From NCBI GenBank assembly GCA_047605605.1, contig JASGFG010000061.1, positions 1-23,756 on the forward strand: a stretch of DNA of 23,756 nucleotides, given 5' to 3'. This document shows positions 8,072-16,028 of the stretch, one piece after another. The position numbers and the translations under genes are program-made. Below the pieces are notes generated by a model. That model worked only from the letters and a program-made list of their open reading frames with translations, did not search any database and was not told the DNA's origin. This stretch comes from JAATGA01 sp047605605. GTDB lineage: Bacteria; Pseudomonadota; Alphaproteobacteria; Rhodobacterales; Rhodobacteraceae. Numbering within the stretch: position 1 is the first letter of the stretch; each line of letters begins with the position of its first letter.

Positions 8072-8427
8072 CACGCCGCCCCGGAGATGAGGCTTGCCCG
8101 CACCCGCAAGAAGATGCGCATCGCCCTGGCTGCGAAGGAAACCTCGGACACGCCCCCCTGATCCCTGCGCCTCATGCCTGCCCCCCCTGGCCGCACAAGG
8201 ATCGGGCAAAGGCCGGATCACATCAAATAACGCCTTCCTGTATCCGCCATAACAGGGCGATATATCCAGGGGAACGAAGGGTCATAGAGTTTCGTTATCG
8301 GGCTTTGAGAAATTCGCTATTTCAGTTCCCCAGGGCGCTTGGGCATCCTGCCACGGACGTGACGCAAGATCCCCGATGCCCTTTGCCCCCGGCGCTCTCC
8401 GCCCTGAGAGAGCCTTGAAGGAATGCC
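8072..8427. promoter_or_regulatory. Divergent intergenic region between methyltransferase-like and PrpD-like genes
   Basis: These 356 bases hold no convincing gene. From 8220 to 8330 the base composition turns AT-richer, as expected for promoters. An imperfect inverted repeat GAAAT-TCGCT-ATTTC lies at 8309-8323. Its outer halves resemble the palindrome at the ABC operon promoter (6292-6305). The PrpD-like gene has a GAAGGA ribosome binding site just before its ATG. Confidence 0.35.
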
Positions 8428-9783
8428 ATGCAGATCACCCGCACCCTTGCCGCATTTGCAGCCGACACCCCTGCGTCCGCTGTGCCGGCCGAAGTTTCCG
8501 CCCGCGCGCTGGCTCTGGCCACGGATCTGATCGGTTCGATCATCCGCGCGGCGAGCGAGGCCGAATCCACGCCCGCAGTGCTGGCGATGGTGGACAGGCT
8601 GGGGCTGGCGGGCGACGGGCGATGCACGGTTTTCGGCCTGAACCGTCGGTATGGCGCGGCGGCTGCGGCGCTGTTGAACGGGACATTCGGTCACTCGCTG
8701 GACTTTGACGATACGCATTCGGACAGTTCGCTGCACCCGAGCGCGCCCGTCGTTCCCGCGGCCTTCGCGGCGGCGGAACTGACGGATGCCACGGGTGCCG
8801 ATCTGCTGGCCGCCATCGCCGTCGGGTTCGAGGTCTGCTGCCGGCTGGGCATGGCGCTGGACCCGACCGCACATTATGCGCGCGGCTTCCATCCGACCGC
8901 GACCGCGGGCACCTTTGGCGCCGCCGCCGCCGCCGGGCGGCTTCTGGGTCTGGATGCCAAGGGCATGGCCTCGGCCTTCGGGGTTGCGGCCAGCCAGGCC
9001 TCCGGCTCGTTGCAGTTTCTCCAGAACGGCGCCTGGAACAAGCGCTATCAGGTGGGCGAGGCGTCGATGAAGGGGCTGTTGGCCGCCACCCTCGCCGCCG
9101 AGGGTTTCATCGGCGCCGACGACGCGCTGGAGGGCAAGCACGGCTTTCTGAAGGGTTACAGCGATGCCGCCGACCCCGCCCGCGCCACGGCCGATCTGGG
9201 TCAGGTCTGGGAAACCCTGCGCATCGGGCTGAAACCCTATCCGGCCTGTCGCTATACCCATGCCGCCGTGGACGGCCTTCTGGCGCTGCGGCGCGAACAT
9301 GGATGGACGCCCGACGAGGTGACGGCGATCCGCGTCGGGCTGCACAGAAACGGCATTGCGCTGGTGGGCGCACCTCTCGAGGCGAAAAGGCGCGCCCGAA
9401 GCGTGGTGGACGGCCAGTTTTCGATGCCCTTCGCCGCAGCCGTCGCCCTGCTGCGCGGCCGCTTTGGCTGGGATGACTACGATCTGCTGGGCCGCCCCGA
9501 AGCCGATGCCATCGCCGCCCGCACCGCAGTCTGGCACGATCCCGGTCTTGAAGGCTTGCGTCATCCGTTCGGGGCCACGCTGGAAGTCACCGCGCGCGGG
9601 ACCACTCATATGCTGCGCATCCCCGATCCCTCTGGCGAACCGGAGACCTTTCCGGATAGCGCGGCGCTTTCCGACAAGTTCCGTGCATTGGCCAAGCCGG
9701 TCCTGAATGCGGATGCCGGCAGATGGCTGGACCTTTTGTCCACCCTGCCCGACGCAAGCTCGGTCCGCACGCATCTTGCCTGA
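8428..9783 (+). CDS. MmgE/PrpD family protein
   Basis: A 451-residue protein of the family that includes 2-methylcitrate dehydratase (PrpD), cis-aconitate decarboxylase and uncharacterised relatives. Members act on tricarboxylates or other small acids without an iron-sulfur cluster. Seen here: an all-helical N-terminal half with GHSLDFDDTHSDSS (about 88-101) and HPSAPVVPAA, ARGFHPTATAGTFGAAAAAG, KRYQVGEASMKGLLAA, and a C-terminal lid domain beginning KPYPACRYTHAAVDG. Length and motif order match full-length members. No citrate synthase or PrpB gene is nearby, so propionate metabolism is not supported. It may process something delivered by the divergent ABC system, but that is only suggested by proximity. 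The ATG has an AAGGA box six bases upstream. Confidence 0.9.
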   Translation: MQITRTLAAFAADTPASAVPAEVSARALALATDLIGSIIRAASEAESTPAVLAMVDRLGLAGDGRCTVFGLNRRYGAAAAALLNGTFGHSLDFDDTHSDSSLHPSAPVVPAAFAAAELTDATGADLLAAIAVGFEVCCRLGMALDPTAHYARGFHPTATAGTFGAAAAAGRLLGLDAKGMASAFGVAASQASGSLQFLQNGAWNKRYQVGEASMKGLLAATLAAEGFIGADDALEGKHGFLKGYSDAADPARATADLGQVWETLRIGLKPYPACRYTHAAVDGLLALRREHGWTPDEVTAIRVGLHRNGIALVGAPLEAKRRARSVVDGQFSMPFAAAVALLRGRFGWDDYDLLGRPEADAIAARTAVWHDPGLEGLRHPFGATLEVTARGTTHMLRIPDPSGEPETFPDSAALSDKFRALAKPVLNADAGRWLDLLSTLPDASSVRTHLA

Positions 9784-9807
9784 GCGTGGTCAGACCTTTC
9801 CACGCTC
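9782..9807 (+). terminator. Stem-loop after the PrpD-like gene
   Basis: GAGCGTGG (9782-9789) pairs with CCACGCTC (9800-9807) around a ten-base loop, overlapping the stop codon. It lacks a following T-run, so it is at best a weak or factor-assisted terminator. A second inverted repeat, GGTGCCGG (9817-9824) with CCGGCACC (9845-9852), follows directly. Confidence 0.4.
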
Positions 9808-9928
9808 TGACGGGGAGGTGCCGGAACGCTTTTCCCGAACGCCGCCGGCACCGGCAAAACGCTGATCGGGCGGCTGAGCCTCATCCCGGCCTGCGCCGCC
9901 GCCCAGCCTCGAACCCCAGATCCGAGAG

Positions 9929-10216
9929 GAATATGAGTCGCGTGTGCACCTTGGTTGCCGGCCTATCCATGGGCGGCGGGGGGAAGGCTGACGGTTGAAT
10001 ATCAGGAAGACGCGCTGGGTTTACAATGGGGTGGGTCCGAAGTTGCGCAACAAGCATCCGAAAACCACGGCCAAAGCCAATCTGTGAGAGGATCGTCGGC
10101 AAGTGGGGGGCCCGAATGAGATTTAGGCGATGGATTTTGTTCATGGCCGGCCTGCTCTGGGCAAGAAGGTGCGAATCCTGACCGTTGGGGATCGGACTCG
10201 GCCATCGCGGGCGGTG
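9929..10216 (+). pseudogene. Decayed IS3-family transposase (OrfB) fragment
   Basis: One reading frame carries about 95 codons recognisable as the middle of an IS3-family OrfB. It begins with a YGYRRIH-like segment (RVHLGCRPIHGRRGEG), continues with VYNGVGPKLRNKHPK and EDRRQVGGPNEI, then AMDFVHGRPALGKKVRILTVGD. That last segment is the start of the DDE integrase core, with the first catalytic Asp in MDFV. The frame is kept throughout but interrupted by three stops: TGA at 9989-9991 where family members have Trp, TGA at 10085-10087 where Arg is usual, and TAG at 10124-10126 where Trp is usual. Each is one transition from the expected codon. Homology fades after about 10195. No terminal inverted repeats, OrfA or second and third catalytic acids were found, so this is a dead fragment. 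Confidence 0.8.
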
Positions 10217-10499
10217 AGGGGAAGATGGCCATTGGTGGCTATCAGGGCGGCTTAATCCGTATGCTTGCGGTATGATCGAGATGACGTTGGACATATCAGC
10301 CCCATGGCTGACAGCAGCGCGGGCATTGCCAAGCTGTTAACGCTCATCGCAGACATCAATCTGCCTGCCCCCCGCAGGCCGGGGGGCTAAGCCCCGCAGA
10401 TTTCAACTTCGAGTTCAGCCTTGGGGTGCTGACTTTGGACCACGCCCGAATTATTGATCCTCTGGGCGAGATCGAGAACTGCCTGATTGGGCGTTGTAT
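10217..10499. other. Gene-poor stretch upstream of the YmdB-like gene
   Basis: No convincing gene is present. A 28-codon frame (10304-10390, starting MADSSAGIAKLL) is too short to trust. A GC hairpin is formed by GCCCCCC (10367-10373) and GGGGGGC (10381-10387) without a T-run. The promoter of the YmdB-like gene should lie in the last 100 bases, but no clear -35/-10 pair was found. Together with the transposase fragment, the region looks like an old insertion or deletion scar. Confidence 0.4.
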
Positions 10500-11312
10500 A
10501 TGAAACTTTTATTCCTTGGCGATGTGATGGGGCGCGCGGGTCGTGCGTTGGTGACCGAGCGGCTGCCGAAGCTGCGCGGGGACTGGGGTCTCGATTTCGT
10601 CGTGGTCAATGGCGAGAATGCGACCTCGGGCGCGGGGCTTTCGGCAGACCATGCAAAGGGGCTGCTGGCGGCGGGCGCGGATTGCATCACGCTAGGCGAT
10701 CATGCCTTCGACCAGAAGGATATGGCCCAGTTCATCGAGACCGAGCCCCGCGTGATCAGACCGCTGAACTTCTCGAAGATCGCGCCAGGCAGGGGGGCGC
10801 GGGTCTTTGCCGCGCCGGGCGGGCGAAAAGTTCTGGTGGCGCAGGTGCTGGGCCAGGTGTTCATGAAACGCCCCTTCGACGATCCGTTCAGCGCGGTTGA
10901 AACCGTGCTGAAGACGCATCTCCTTGGCGCCGCGGTGCAGGCCGCCATCGTCGATGTCCATGCCGAGGCGACCAGCGAGAAGATGGGCATGGGCCACTGG
11001 TGCGACGGGCAGGCGAGCCTTGTCGTCGGCACCCATACCCATGTGCCCACCGGCGACGCCCAGATCCTGAACGGCGGCACGGCATACCTGACCGACGCCG
11101 GCATGTGCGGCGACTACAACTCCGTCATCGGCATGGAAAAGATGGAGCCGCTGCGCCGCTTTGTCACCGGAATGCCGAAGGATCGCTTCACCCCCGCCGA
11201 AGGCCCCGCCACGCTCTCGGGCGTCTATGTGGAAACCGACGACCGCACCGGCAAGGCGCTGCGCGTCTGCATGGTGCGGCAAGGCGGGCGGCTGGAACAG
11301 TCGGGTCCGTGA
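10500..11312 (+). CDS. YmdB-family metallophosphoesterase (TIGR00282)
   Basis: A 270-residue calcineurin-like phosphoesterase. The Bacillus subtilis member YmdB is a cyclic-nucleotide phosphodiesterase that affects biofilm formation; the alphaproteobacterial role is not established. Metal-binding motifs are all present: FLGDVMGRAGR (D8), VVNGENATSGAG, LGDHAFDQKD in the place of GNH, VDVHAEATSEKMG and VGTHTHVPTGDAQ. The ATG at 10500 matches the family start; a TTG six bases earlier would add only two residues. The ribosome binding site is weak. The stop overlaps the EamA gene start as TGATG, so the two are probably cotranslated. Confidence 0.92.
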   Translation: MKLLFLGDVMGRAGRALVTERLPKLRGDWGLDFVVVNGENATSGAGLSADHAKGLLAAGADCITLGDHAFDQKDMAQFIETEPRVIRPLNFSKIAPGRGARVFAAPGGRKVLVAQVLGQVFMKRPFDDPFSAVETVLKTHLLGAAVQAAIVDVHAEATSEKMGMGHWCDGQASLVVGTHTHVPTGDAQILNGGTAYLTDAGMCGDYNSVIGMEKMEPLRRFVTGMPKDRFTPAEGPATLSGVYVETDDRTGKALRVCMVRQGGRLEQSGP

Positions 11313-12193
11313 TGCGCAACCTGCTTTATCTCGTCGCACTTGGGGCGGGCTGGGGCCTGACCCACCCCTTGTCCAAGATCGCCACAGGATCGGGGCATCC
11401 GCCCTTTTCGCTGCTGTTCTGGCAGATGGTGATCGTGGTTCTGGTGCTGGGCGGCATCACGCTGGCGCGCCGGCGCATTCCTCCGCTTGGCCGCCGCGAG
11501 CTGCGGTTTTATGTGGTTGTCGCGGTGCTGGGCACGGTCGTGCCGAATGCGAGCTTTTACATGTCGATGGCGCGGCTACCGGCGGGGGTGATGTCGATCC
11601 TGACGGCCGCAGTCCCGATGATCGCCTTTCCGCTGGCGATCCTGATGGGGAACGACAGGTTTTCCCCCGCCCGGCTGATCGGCCTTCTGCTGGGTCTGGC
11701 GGGGGTGGCGCTGATCGCCGCACCGGGCAACGGACTGTCGGCTGGCGCAATCGCGGTCGTGCCGCTGGCTCTGGTGGGGCCGCTTTTCTACGCGATGGAG
11801 GCGAACTTCGTCGCCCGCAACGGGATGGAGGGGATGGACCCCGTCCAGGCGATGGCGGGTGCATCGGTGGTGGCCCTGGCCCTGTGCCTGATGCTGGTGC
11901 TGTCGACGGGGCAGTGGACAGCGCCTTCGCTGCCGCCGAACCGGGGCGAATGGGCGCTGGTGCTGTCTTCGGCGATCCATGCGCTGCTTTACGCGGGCTA
12001 TATCTGGCTGGCCGCACAGACAGGCGCGGTTTTCGCCTCTCAGGCCTCCTATCTCATCACGGCGACCGGGGTTCTGTGGGCGATGGCGCTTCTGGGGGAA
12101 AGATTTTCTCTTTCCGTCTGGGTTGCGCTTGTCGTCATGCTGTCGGGCGTGGCATTGGTGCAGCCGCGCCCGCGCGCCGCTCCGGCGGGCTGA
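11312..12193 (+). CDS. EamA-family (DMT superfamily) transporter
   Basis: A 293-residue inner-membrane protein with about ten hydrophobic segments arranged as two EamA repeats (roughly 3-135 and 148-285). Characteristic pieces are LVALGAGWGLTHPLSKIA at the start, VVPNASFYMSMARLPAGVMSILTAAVPM in repeat one, and ASQASYLITATGVLWAMALLGERFS in repeat two. Family members export amino acids or other metabolites; the substrate here is unknown. Its start overlaps the YmdB-like gene's stop by one base, and the SLC13 gene follows after 30 bases, so the three form one operon. Confidence 0.9.
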   Translation: MRNLLYLVALGAGWGLTHPLSKIATGSGHPPFSLLFWQMVIVVLVLGGITLARRRIPPLGRRELRFYVVVAVLGTVVPNASFYMSMARLPAGVMSILTAAVPMIAFPLAILMGNDRFSPARLIGLLLGLAGVALIAAPGNGLSAGAIAVVPLALVGPLFYAMEANFVARNGMEGMDPVQAMAGASVVALALCLMLVLSTGQWTAPSLPPNRGEWALVLSSAIHALLYAGYIWLAAQTGAVFASQASYLITATGVLWAMALLGERFSLSVWVALVVMLSGVALVQPRPRAAPAG

Positions 12194-12223
12194 GCGCGAT
12201 CCGAGGCGGGCCGGAGGGACGGG

Positions 12224-14008
12224 ATGTTCGGACTGGAACTGGCGGCAGGGGCGCAACCCTGGGTGGCGCTCGCGATCCTTGCGGTCATGTTCGCGATCTT
12301 CGTGCGCGAGGATTTCCCGGTCGAAGTGACGGCCATAGGCGGCGTTGCAGCCATGCTGATCCTTGGCATCCTGCCCTACAGGGATGCGGTGGATGCGCTG
12401 GCCAATCCCGCACCCTGGACCATCGCCATCATGTTCATGATCATGGGCGGGCTGGTGCGCACCGGCGCGCTGGAGGCGGTGATCCGCCTGACCGAACGTC
12501 ATGCCGAAACGCGGCCCCGCCTGACGGTCGTACTGCTTTTCGTCTTTCTGTCCGGCGCCTCGGCCTTCATGAACAACACGCCCGTCGTGGCGGTGATGAT
12601 CCCCATCACCATGCAACTGGCGGCCAAGCTGGGCAAGGCGCCGTCGAAACTGCTGATCCCGGTCAGCTACATGACCGTGCTGGCGGGGATGATCACGCTG
12701 ATCGGCACCTCGACCAATCTTCTGGTCGATGGCGTCGCCCGCGATGCGGGGATGCAGCATTTCTCGATCTTCGAGATCGCGCCGCTGGGCATTCTGGTCA
12801 CGCTGGCGGGGGGGCTTTACCTTGGGCTGCTGGGGCCGAAGCTTTTGCCCGACCGCCAGTCGCTGGGCGTGCTGCTGTCCGACCGGCGCAAGATGAAATA
12901 CTTCACCGAGGTCGCCGTCCCCGAGGGGTCGTCCCTCATCGGCCGCAAGGTGATGGAGGTCGAGGTCTTTCGCCCCGACGGCGTGCGGGTGATCGACGTC
13001 TTGCGGGGCGATGCCTCGCTGCGCCGCGCGCTTCAGGACGTGGTGCTGGAGGCGGGCGACCGCGTGGTCTTGCGCACCGAGATGACCGAGCTTCTGTCGC
13101 TGCAACAGCACAAGGATGTGCGGCTGGTCGACAAGTTGTCGTCGGTGGCGACGGAAACGGTCGAGGTGCTGATCTCGCCAGGATGCCGGATGATCGGGCG
13201 GACGCTGGGCGAGCTGCGCTTGCGTCGCCGCTATGGCGTCTATGTGCTGGCCGCGCATCGGCGCAACCAGAACATCGGCCGCAAGCTGGACGATCTGGAG
13301 GTGCGGGTCGGCGACACCCTGCTGCTGGAGGGCACGGCCGAGGATATCCAGCGGCTGGCGCTCGATATGGAACTGGTCGATGTCTCGCGCCCCACCGTCC
13401 GTCCCTTTCGCCGCAACAAGGCGCCGATCGCCATCGGCGCGCTGGTCATGGTCGTGATGTTGTCGGCGCTGGACATGGCGCCGATCCTGGCGCTTGGCGT
13501 CGTGGGCGTCGCGCTGATCCTGCTGACGAAATGCGTGGATGCGGATGAGGCGTTCGAGTTTCTGGATGCCCGGCTGATGACGATGATCTTTGCCATGCTG
13601 GCGGTCGGCGCGGGGCTGGACCATTCCGGCGCGGTCGGCCTGATCGTTCAGGCGGCAAACCCGTGGCTGGCGGGGCTGTCGCCCTTCTGGCTGATCTTTG
13701 CGATCTATTTCCTGGGGCTGATCCTGACCGAGTTCCTGTCGAACAACGCGGTGGCCGTGATCTATACCCCCATCGCAATCCAGCTTGGCCATTCGCTGGG
13801 GGTTGACCCGCGGCCGCTGGTGGTGGCGGTGATGTTCTCGGCCACGCTCGCCTTTGCGACGCCCATCGGATACCAGACCAACCTGATGGTCTATGGTCCC
13901 GGCGGCTATCGCTTCAGCGATTACATGCGCGTAGGCATTCCGCTGAACATCATCGCGGGGCTGATCTGCTGTCTGATGATCCCGGTGATCTGGCCGCTTT
14001 ACCCCTGA
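12224..14008 (+). CDS. SLC13-family transporter with two internal RCK_C (TrkA-C) domains
   Basis: A 594-residue membrane transporter of the divalent anion/Na+ symporter group. The first membrane half (about 10-210) has the NNTP motif (117-120) and TSTNLL (162-167). Two RCK_C domains lie in the cytoplasmic loop: about 220-297 (TEVAVPEGSSLIGRKVMEVE, GDRVVLRT) and 308-390 (VEVLISPGCRMIGRTLGELR, GDTLLLEG). The second membrane half (about 400-594) repeats the motifs as SNNAVAV and TPIGYQTNLMVYGPGGY. This arrangement matches YfbS/SAC1-type SLC13 proteins, some of which move sulfate. The RCK_C pair suggests allosteric control by a small ligand. A GGAGGGAC ribosome binding site precedes the ATG. The end overlaps the convergent Rdx gene by ten bases. 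Confidence 0.93.
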   Translation: MFGLELAAGAQPWVALAILAVMFAIFVREDFPVEVTAIGGVAAMLILGILPYRDAVDALANPAPWTIAIMFMIMGGLVRTGALEAVIRLTERHAETRPRLTVVLLFVFLSGASAFMNNTPVVAVMIPITMQLAAKLGKAPSKLLIPVSYMTVLAGMITLIGTSTNLLVDGVARDAGMQHFSIFEIAPLGILVTLAGGLYLGLLGPKLLPDRQSLGVLLSDRRKMKYFTEVAVPEGSSLIGRKVMEVEVFRPDGVRVIDVLRGDASLRRALQDVVLEAGDRVVLRTEMTELLSLQQHKDVRLVDKLSSVATETVEVLISPGCRMIGRTLGELRLRRRYGVYVLAAHRRNQNIGRKLDDLEVRVGDTLLLEGTAEDIQRLALDMELVDVSRPTVRPFRRNKAPIAIGALVMVVMLSALDMAPILALGVVGVALILLTKCVDADEAFEFLDARLMTMIFAMLAVGAGLDHSGAVGLIVQAANPWLAGLSPFWLIFAIYFLGLILTEFLSNNAVAVIYTPIAIQLGHSLGVDPRPLVVAVMFSATLAFATPIGYQTNLMVYGPGGYRFSDYMRVGIPLNIIAGLICCLMIPVIWPLYP

Positions 14009-14304
14009 TCGGGTTTGCCGACCCGGTCGACATGGCCCAGATCGCGCTCGGGCCAGACGTGATCGCGGACCAGTTGCTTCAGCACCTTCACGTCGGGGAA
14101 GCCGCCGTTTTCCTTGCGGTCCCAGATCTGTTCGCCATCAAGAGTGATGCGGAAGATCCCGCCCGTGCCGGGGACCAGCGTGACCGAGCCGATGTCCTGC
14201 CCGAATGTCGAAAGCAGTTCCTGCGCCATCCACGCCGTGCGCAGCATCCAGTTGCATTGGGTGCAATAGGTGAATGTGATGGCGGGGCGGCGGTGTTCTG
14301 ACAT
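13999..14304 (-). CDS. Rdx/SelW-family thioredoxin-like protein
   Basis: A 101-residue protein of the SelT/SelW/SelH family. It starts with a beta strand followed by the redox motif YCTQCNWM (C16-x-x-C19 counted from the ATG at 14304), then continues VTLVPGTGGIFRITLDGEQIWDRKENGGFPDVKVLKQLVRD, which is the family's conserved second half. Both motif residues are ordinary cysteines, so it is not a selenoprotein. The cellular role of bacterial members is unclear. Its last ten bases overlap the end of the convergent SLC13 gene. Confidence 0.9.
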   Translation of the reverse strand: MSEHRRPAITFTYCTQCNWMLRTAWMAQELLSTFGQDIGSVTLVPGTGGIFRITLDGEQIWDRKENGGFPDVKVLKQLVRDHVWPERDLGHVDRVGKPDQG

Positions 14305-14331
14305 GACGGGCCTTTGCGCAGGCGGAAGCCG

Positions 14332-14352
14332 CCGGGGGTTTCACACCCCCGG
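14332..14352. repeat. GC hairpin followed by GGGGTATTT element
   Basis: CCGGGGGT (14332-14339) and ACCCCCGG (14345-14352) form an eight-bp stem. It is followed on the plus strand by a GGGGTATTTGAACCAAGG element (14361-14378). Similar hairpin-plus-TATTT elements are common between genes in Rhodobacteraceae genomes, as far as I recall. It lies between the Rid-family gene and the Rdx gene. Confidence 0.55.
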
Positions 14353-14395
14353 ACCCCCGTGGGGTATTTGAACCAAGGTGAAGAGGGAAGTCTCT

Positions 14396-14419
14396 CTCAT
14401 CCTCATGGCAAAAATATCC
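14396..14419 (-). repeat. 24-base intergenic repeat, copy 1
   Basis: On the minus strand this reads GGATATTT, then TGC, three variable bases, and GAGGATGAG. It matches a second copy at 23701-23724 at 21 of 24 positions. It sits 34 bases downstream of the Rid-family stop codon. Confidence 0.65.
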
Positions 14420-14453
14420 GCGCGGGCGCTGTGTTTTCCGCGAAGCTCGGGCG

Positions 14454-14870
14454 TCAATCGGGGATGACGGCCGTCGCGTCGATTTCCACCAGCCAGTCGG
14501 GGCGGGCCAGTGCCACGACGGTCAGGCCGGTGCAGACCGGGTGAACCCCGCGGATATATTCGCCCATGGTGCGATAGACCGCCTCGCGATGGCGCACATC
14601 GGTCAGGTAGACCACCAGTTTGGTCACATGCTCCATCTTGCCGCCGCATTCCTCGACCAGCTGGCGGATGTTCTGCATCACCTTGTGGGTCTGTTCGACC
14701 GGATCGTGGCTGTCGATGTTTTTGGCGGTGTCCAGATCCTGCGGGCACTGGCCGCGCAGAAAGATCGTGGTGCCGCCCTTGGCCACCACCGCCTGCGCCA
14801 GGTCGTTGTCGAGCTTTTGCTCGGGGTAGGTGTCCTTGGTGTTGAACTTGCGGTGGCGATAGTGGGCCAT
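14454..14870 (-). CDS. Rid-family (YjgF/YER057c/UK114) protein lacking the catalytic-type Arg
   Basis: A 138-residue protein, last gene of the monooxygenase operon. The fold is recognisable from FLRGQCPQD, QTHKVMQNIRQLVEECGG, VTKLVVYLTDVRHREAVYRTMGEY and the C-terminal LVEIDATAVIPD. In RidA proper, an Arg in the segment P-x-R-(S/T) holds the carboxylate of the imine substrate. Here the corresponding segment reads HPVCTGLTVVAL, with Cys113 at that place by my alignment. Rid subgroups without this Arg are known and did not show RidA-like imine deaminase activity where tested, so hydrolysis of an imine or enamine cannot be assumed. It begins 15 bases after the Rieske gene. Confidence 0.88.
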   Translation of the reverse strand: MAHYRHRKFNTKDTYPEQKLDNDLAQAVVAKGGTTIFLRGQCPQDLDTAKNIDSHDPVEQTHKVMQNIRQLVEECGGKMEHVTKLVVYLTDVRHREAVYRTMGEYIRGVHPVCTGLTVVALARPDWLVEIDATAVIPD

Positions 14871-14885
14871 GGTATCCTCGGGCGG

Positions 14886-16025
14886 TTAAGATTGCGGCAT
14901 CCGGCTGGCGATCCAGCGGGCGAATTCCCAGTTGGGGCGTTCAAGGTGCGACAGGTGGCCGGGACCGGACAGTCCCGCCAGCAGGCCGCGATAGACCTTT
15001 TCGGTGCAGTCCTTGTCTTCCATGTTCACCTCGTCCAGCAGGGTCTGAAGGGCGGCAAGGTTTTCGCGGGCCTGCGGATCGGCCATCCATTCCGGCGACA
15101 TGCCGCCGCCGTAAAGCACGTTGACGGCCCCCGGCCCGTCGGGCGTCAGGCACAGATACCAGAAATACCCCGGCGTCAGCGTGATCAGCAGCGTCGGATA
15201 GACCGCCAGCAGCCAGGTGATCCGCCGCTCATCCCCTTGCAGCACGGTGTTCGACGGATGGGCCAGGGCCAGCGGCACGGAATCGTTCTTGACGATCCAG
15301 TGATAGTTGAAGCTGTCGAAACCTTCGGGGCAGGTCATCTTGTTCAGGTCGCAGGACCCGCCGATCGTGTCGGAATGGCAGACCGGCAGGTGATAGCTTT
15401 CCATGAAATTCTCGGCCAGTACCTTCCAGTTGGTGTTCCACTTGAACTCCTGATGGAACACCTCCTTGTAGGCGCCCATGTCCAGATAGCCGACCAGTTT
15501 CTCTACATCCTGCAACTGCGCATGGGGGCTGGGGGCGTCGGGGTTCAGCGTGACCATGATCCAGCCCAGCCATTCCTCGCACCGCACGGAGGGCAGTTTC
15601 ACGTCCTTTTTGCAGAAGGCGGTGTTGTTGGCCATCGCAGGTGCGCCGCGCAGGCTGCCGTCCAGGTTGTAGGTCCAGGCGTGATAGGAACAGACGATGG
15701 ATCGCGTGTTCCCCCGCCCCTCCAACAGCAGCGACATGCGGTGGCGGCAGACGTTCGACATGGCGCGCAACACGCCTTCGCGGTCGCGGATGACGATGAT
15801 CGGCTCGCCCGCGATGGTCATCGTCAGATAATCGCCGGGGTTCGGCAGCGCATCGGCGCGGCCCGCGCACAGCCATTCCTTGCGGAAGATATGCTCCATC
15901 TCCTCGGCCGCGAAACCGGGCGAGGTATAGACGGATTTCGGCATGGCGCGCGCCGCCTCGAAAGGCCCGGCTACATTGTCGCGCAGTTCCTGAAGGGGGG
16001 TGGAAAGGGGCTCATGCCGGGTCAT
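14886..16025 (-). CDS. Rieske-type aromatic-ring-hydroxylating/N-demethylating oxygenase, alpha subunit
   Basis: A 379-residue oxygenase component. The Rieske [2Fe-2S] site is C93-x-H95 and C112-x-x-H115 (VCRHRMSLL and VCSYHAWTYNLDG). The mononuclear iron site is in NFMESYHLPVCH, with H212 and H217, and a candidate carboxylate ligand is D337 or D339. The bridging and catalytic domain begins near 190 (FKWNTNWKVLAENFMESYHL). The sequence type resembles the group acting on quaternary amines and other non-aromatic compounds as well as rings, so the substrate is open. No ferredoxin or reductase gene is in the operon; electrons must come from elsewhere. It starts three bases after the flavin monooxygenase stop. 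Confidence 0.92.
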   Translation of the reverse strand: MTRHEPLSTPLQELRDNVAGPFEAARAMPKSVYTSPGFAAEEMEHIFRKEWLCAGRADALPNPGDYLTMTIAGEPIIVIRDREGVLRAMSNVCRHRMSLLLEGRGNTRSIVCSYHAWTYNLDGSLRGAPAMANNTAFCKKDVKLPSVRCEEWLGWIMVTLNPDAPSPHAQLQDVEKLVGYLDMGAYKEVFHQEFKWNTNWKVLAENFMESYHLPVCHSDTIGGSCDLNKMTCPEGFDSFNYHWIVKNDSVPLALAHPSNTVLQGDERRITWLLAVYPTLLITLTPGYFWYLCLTPDGPGAVNVLYGGGMSPEWMADPQARENLAALQTLLDEVNMEDKDCTEKVYRGLLAGLSGPGHLSHLERPNWEFARWIASRMPQS

Positions 16026-16028
16026 GGT

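Noticed and set aside
8071..8175. 34-codon minus-strand frame ending in TGATG at the methyltransferase-like start
   Set aside because: It could be a coupled leader peptide, but there is no family-like sequence and a chance frame of this size is common in GC-rich DNA.
8317..9774. Minus-strand open frame of 485 codons
   Set aside because: Mirror of the PrpD-like gene; low-complexity Gly/Arg/Gln composition.
8428..9783. PrpD-like gene as part of a methylcitrate cycle
   Set aside because: No prpB, prpC or acn homologue is in the window, and the family has many members with other roles.
9881..10294. Minus-strand frame of 137 codons in the gene-poor stretch
   Set aside because: It is antisense to the recognisable transposase fragment and has no family-like sequence.
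10367..10387. GC hairpin as a terminator
   Set aside because: There is no T-run and no coding gene immediately upstream that it could serve.
11161..13548. Plus-strand open frame of 795 codons overlapping EamA and SLC13
   Set aside because: It runs out of frame through the real genes, whose translations have clear membrane-transporter motifs.
11576..13792. Minus-strand open frame of 738 codons
   Set aside because: Antisense to the EamA and SLC13 genes, with Gln/His/Arg-rich sequence.
13999..14304. Rdx protein as a selenoprotein
   Set aside because: The motif is C-T-Q-C with two ordinary Cys codons and no in-frame TGA, so no selenocysteine is needed.
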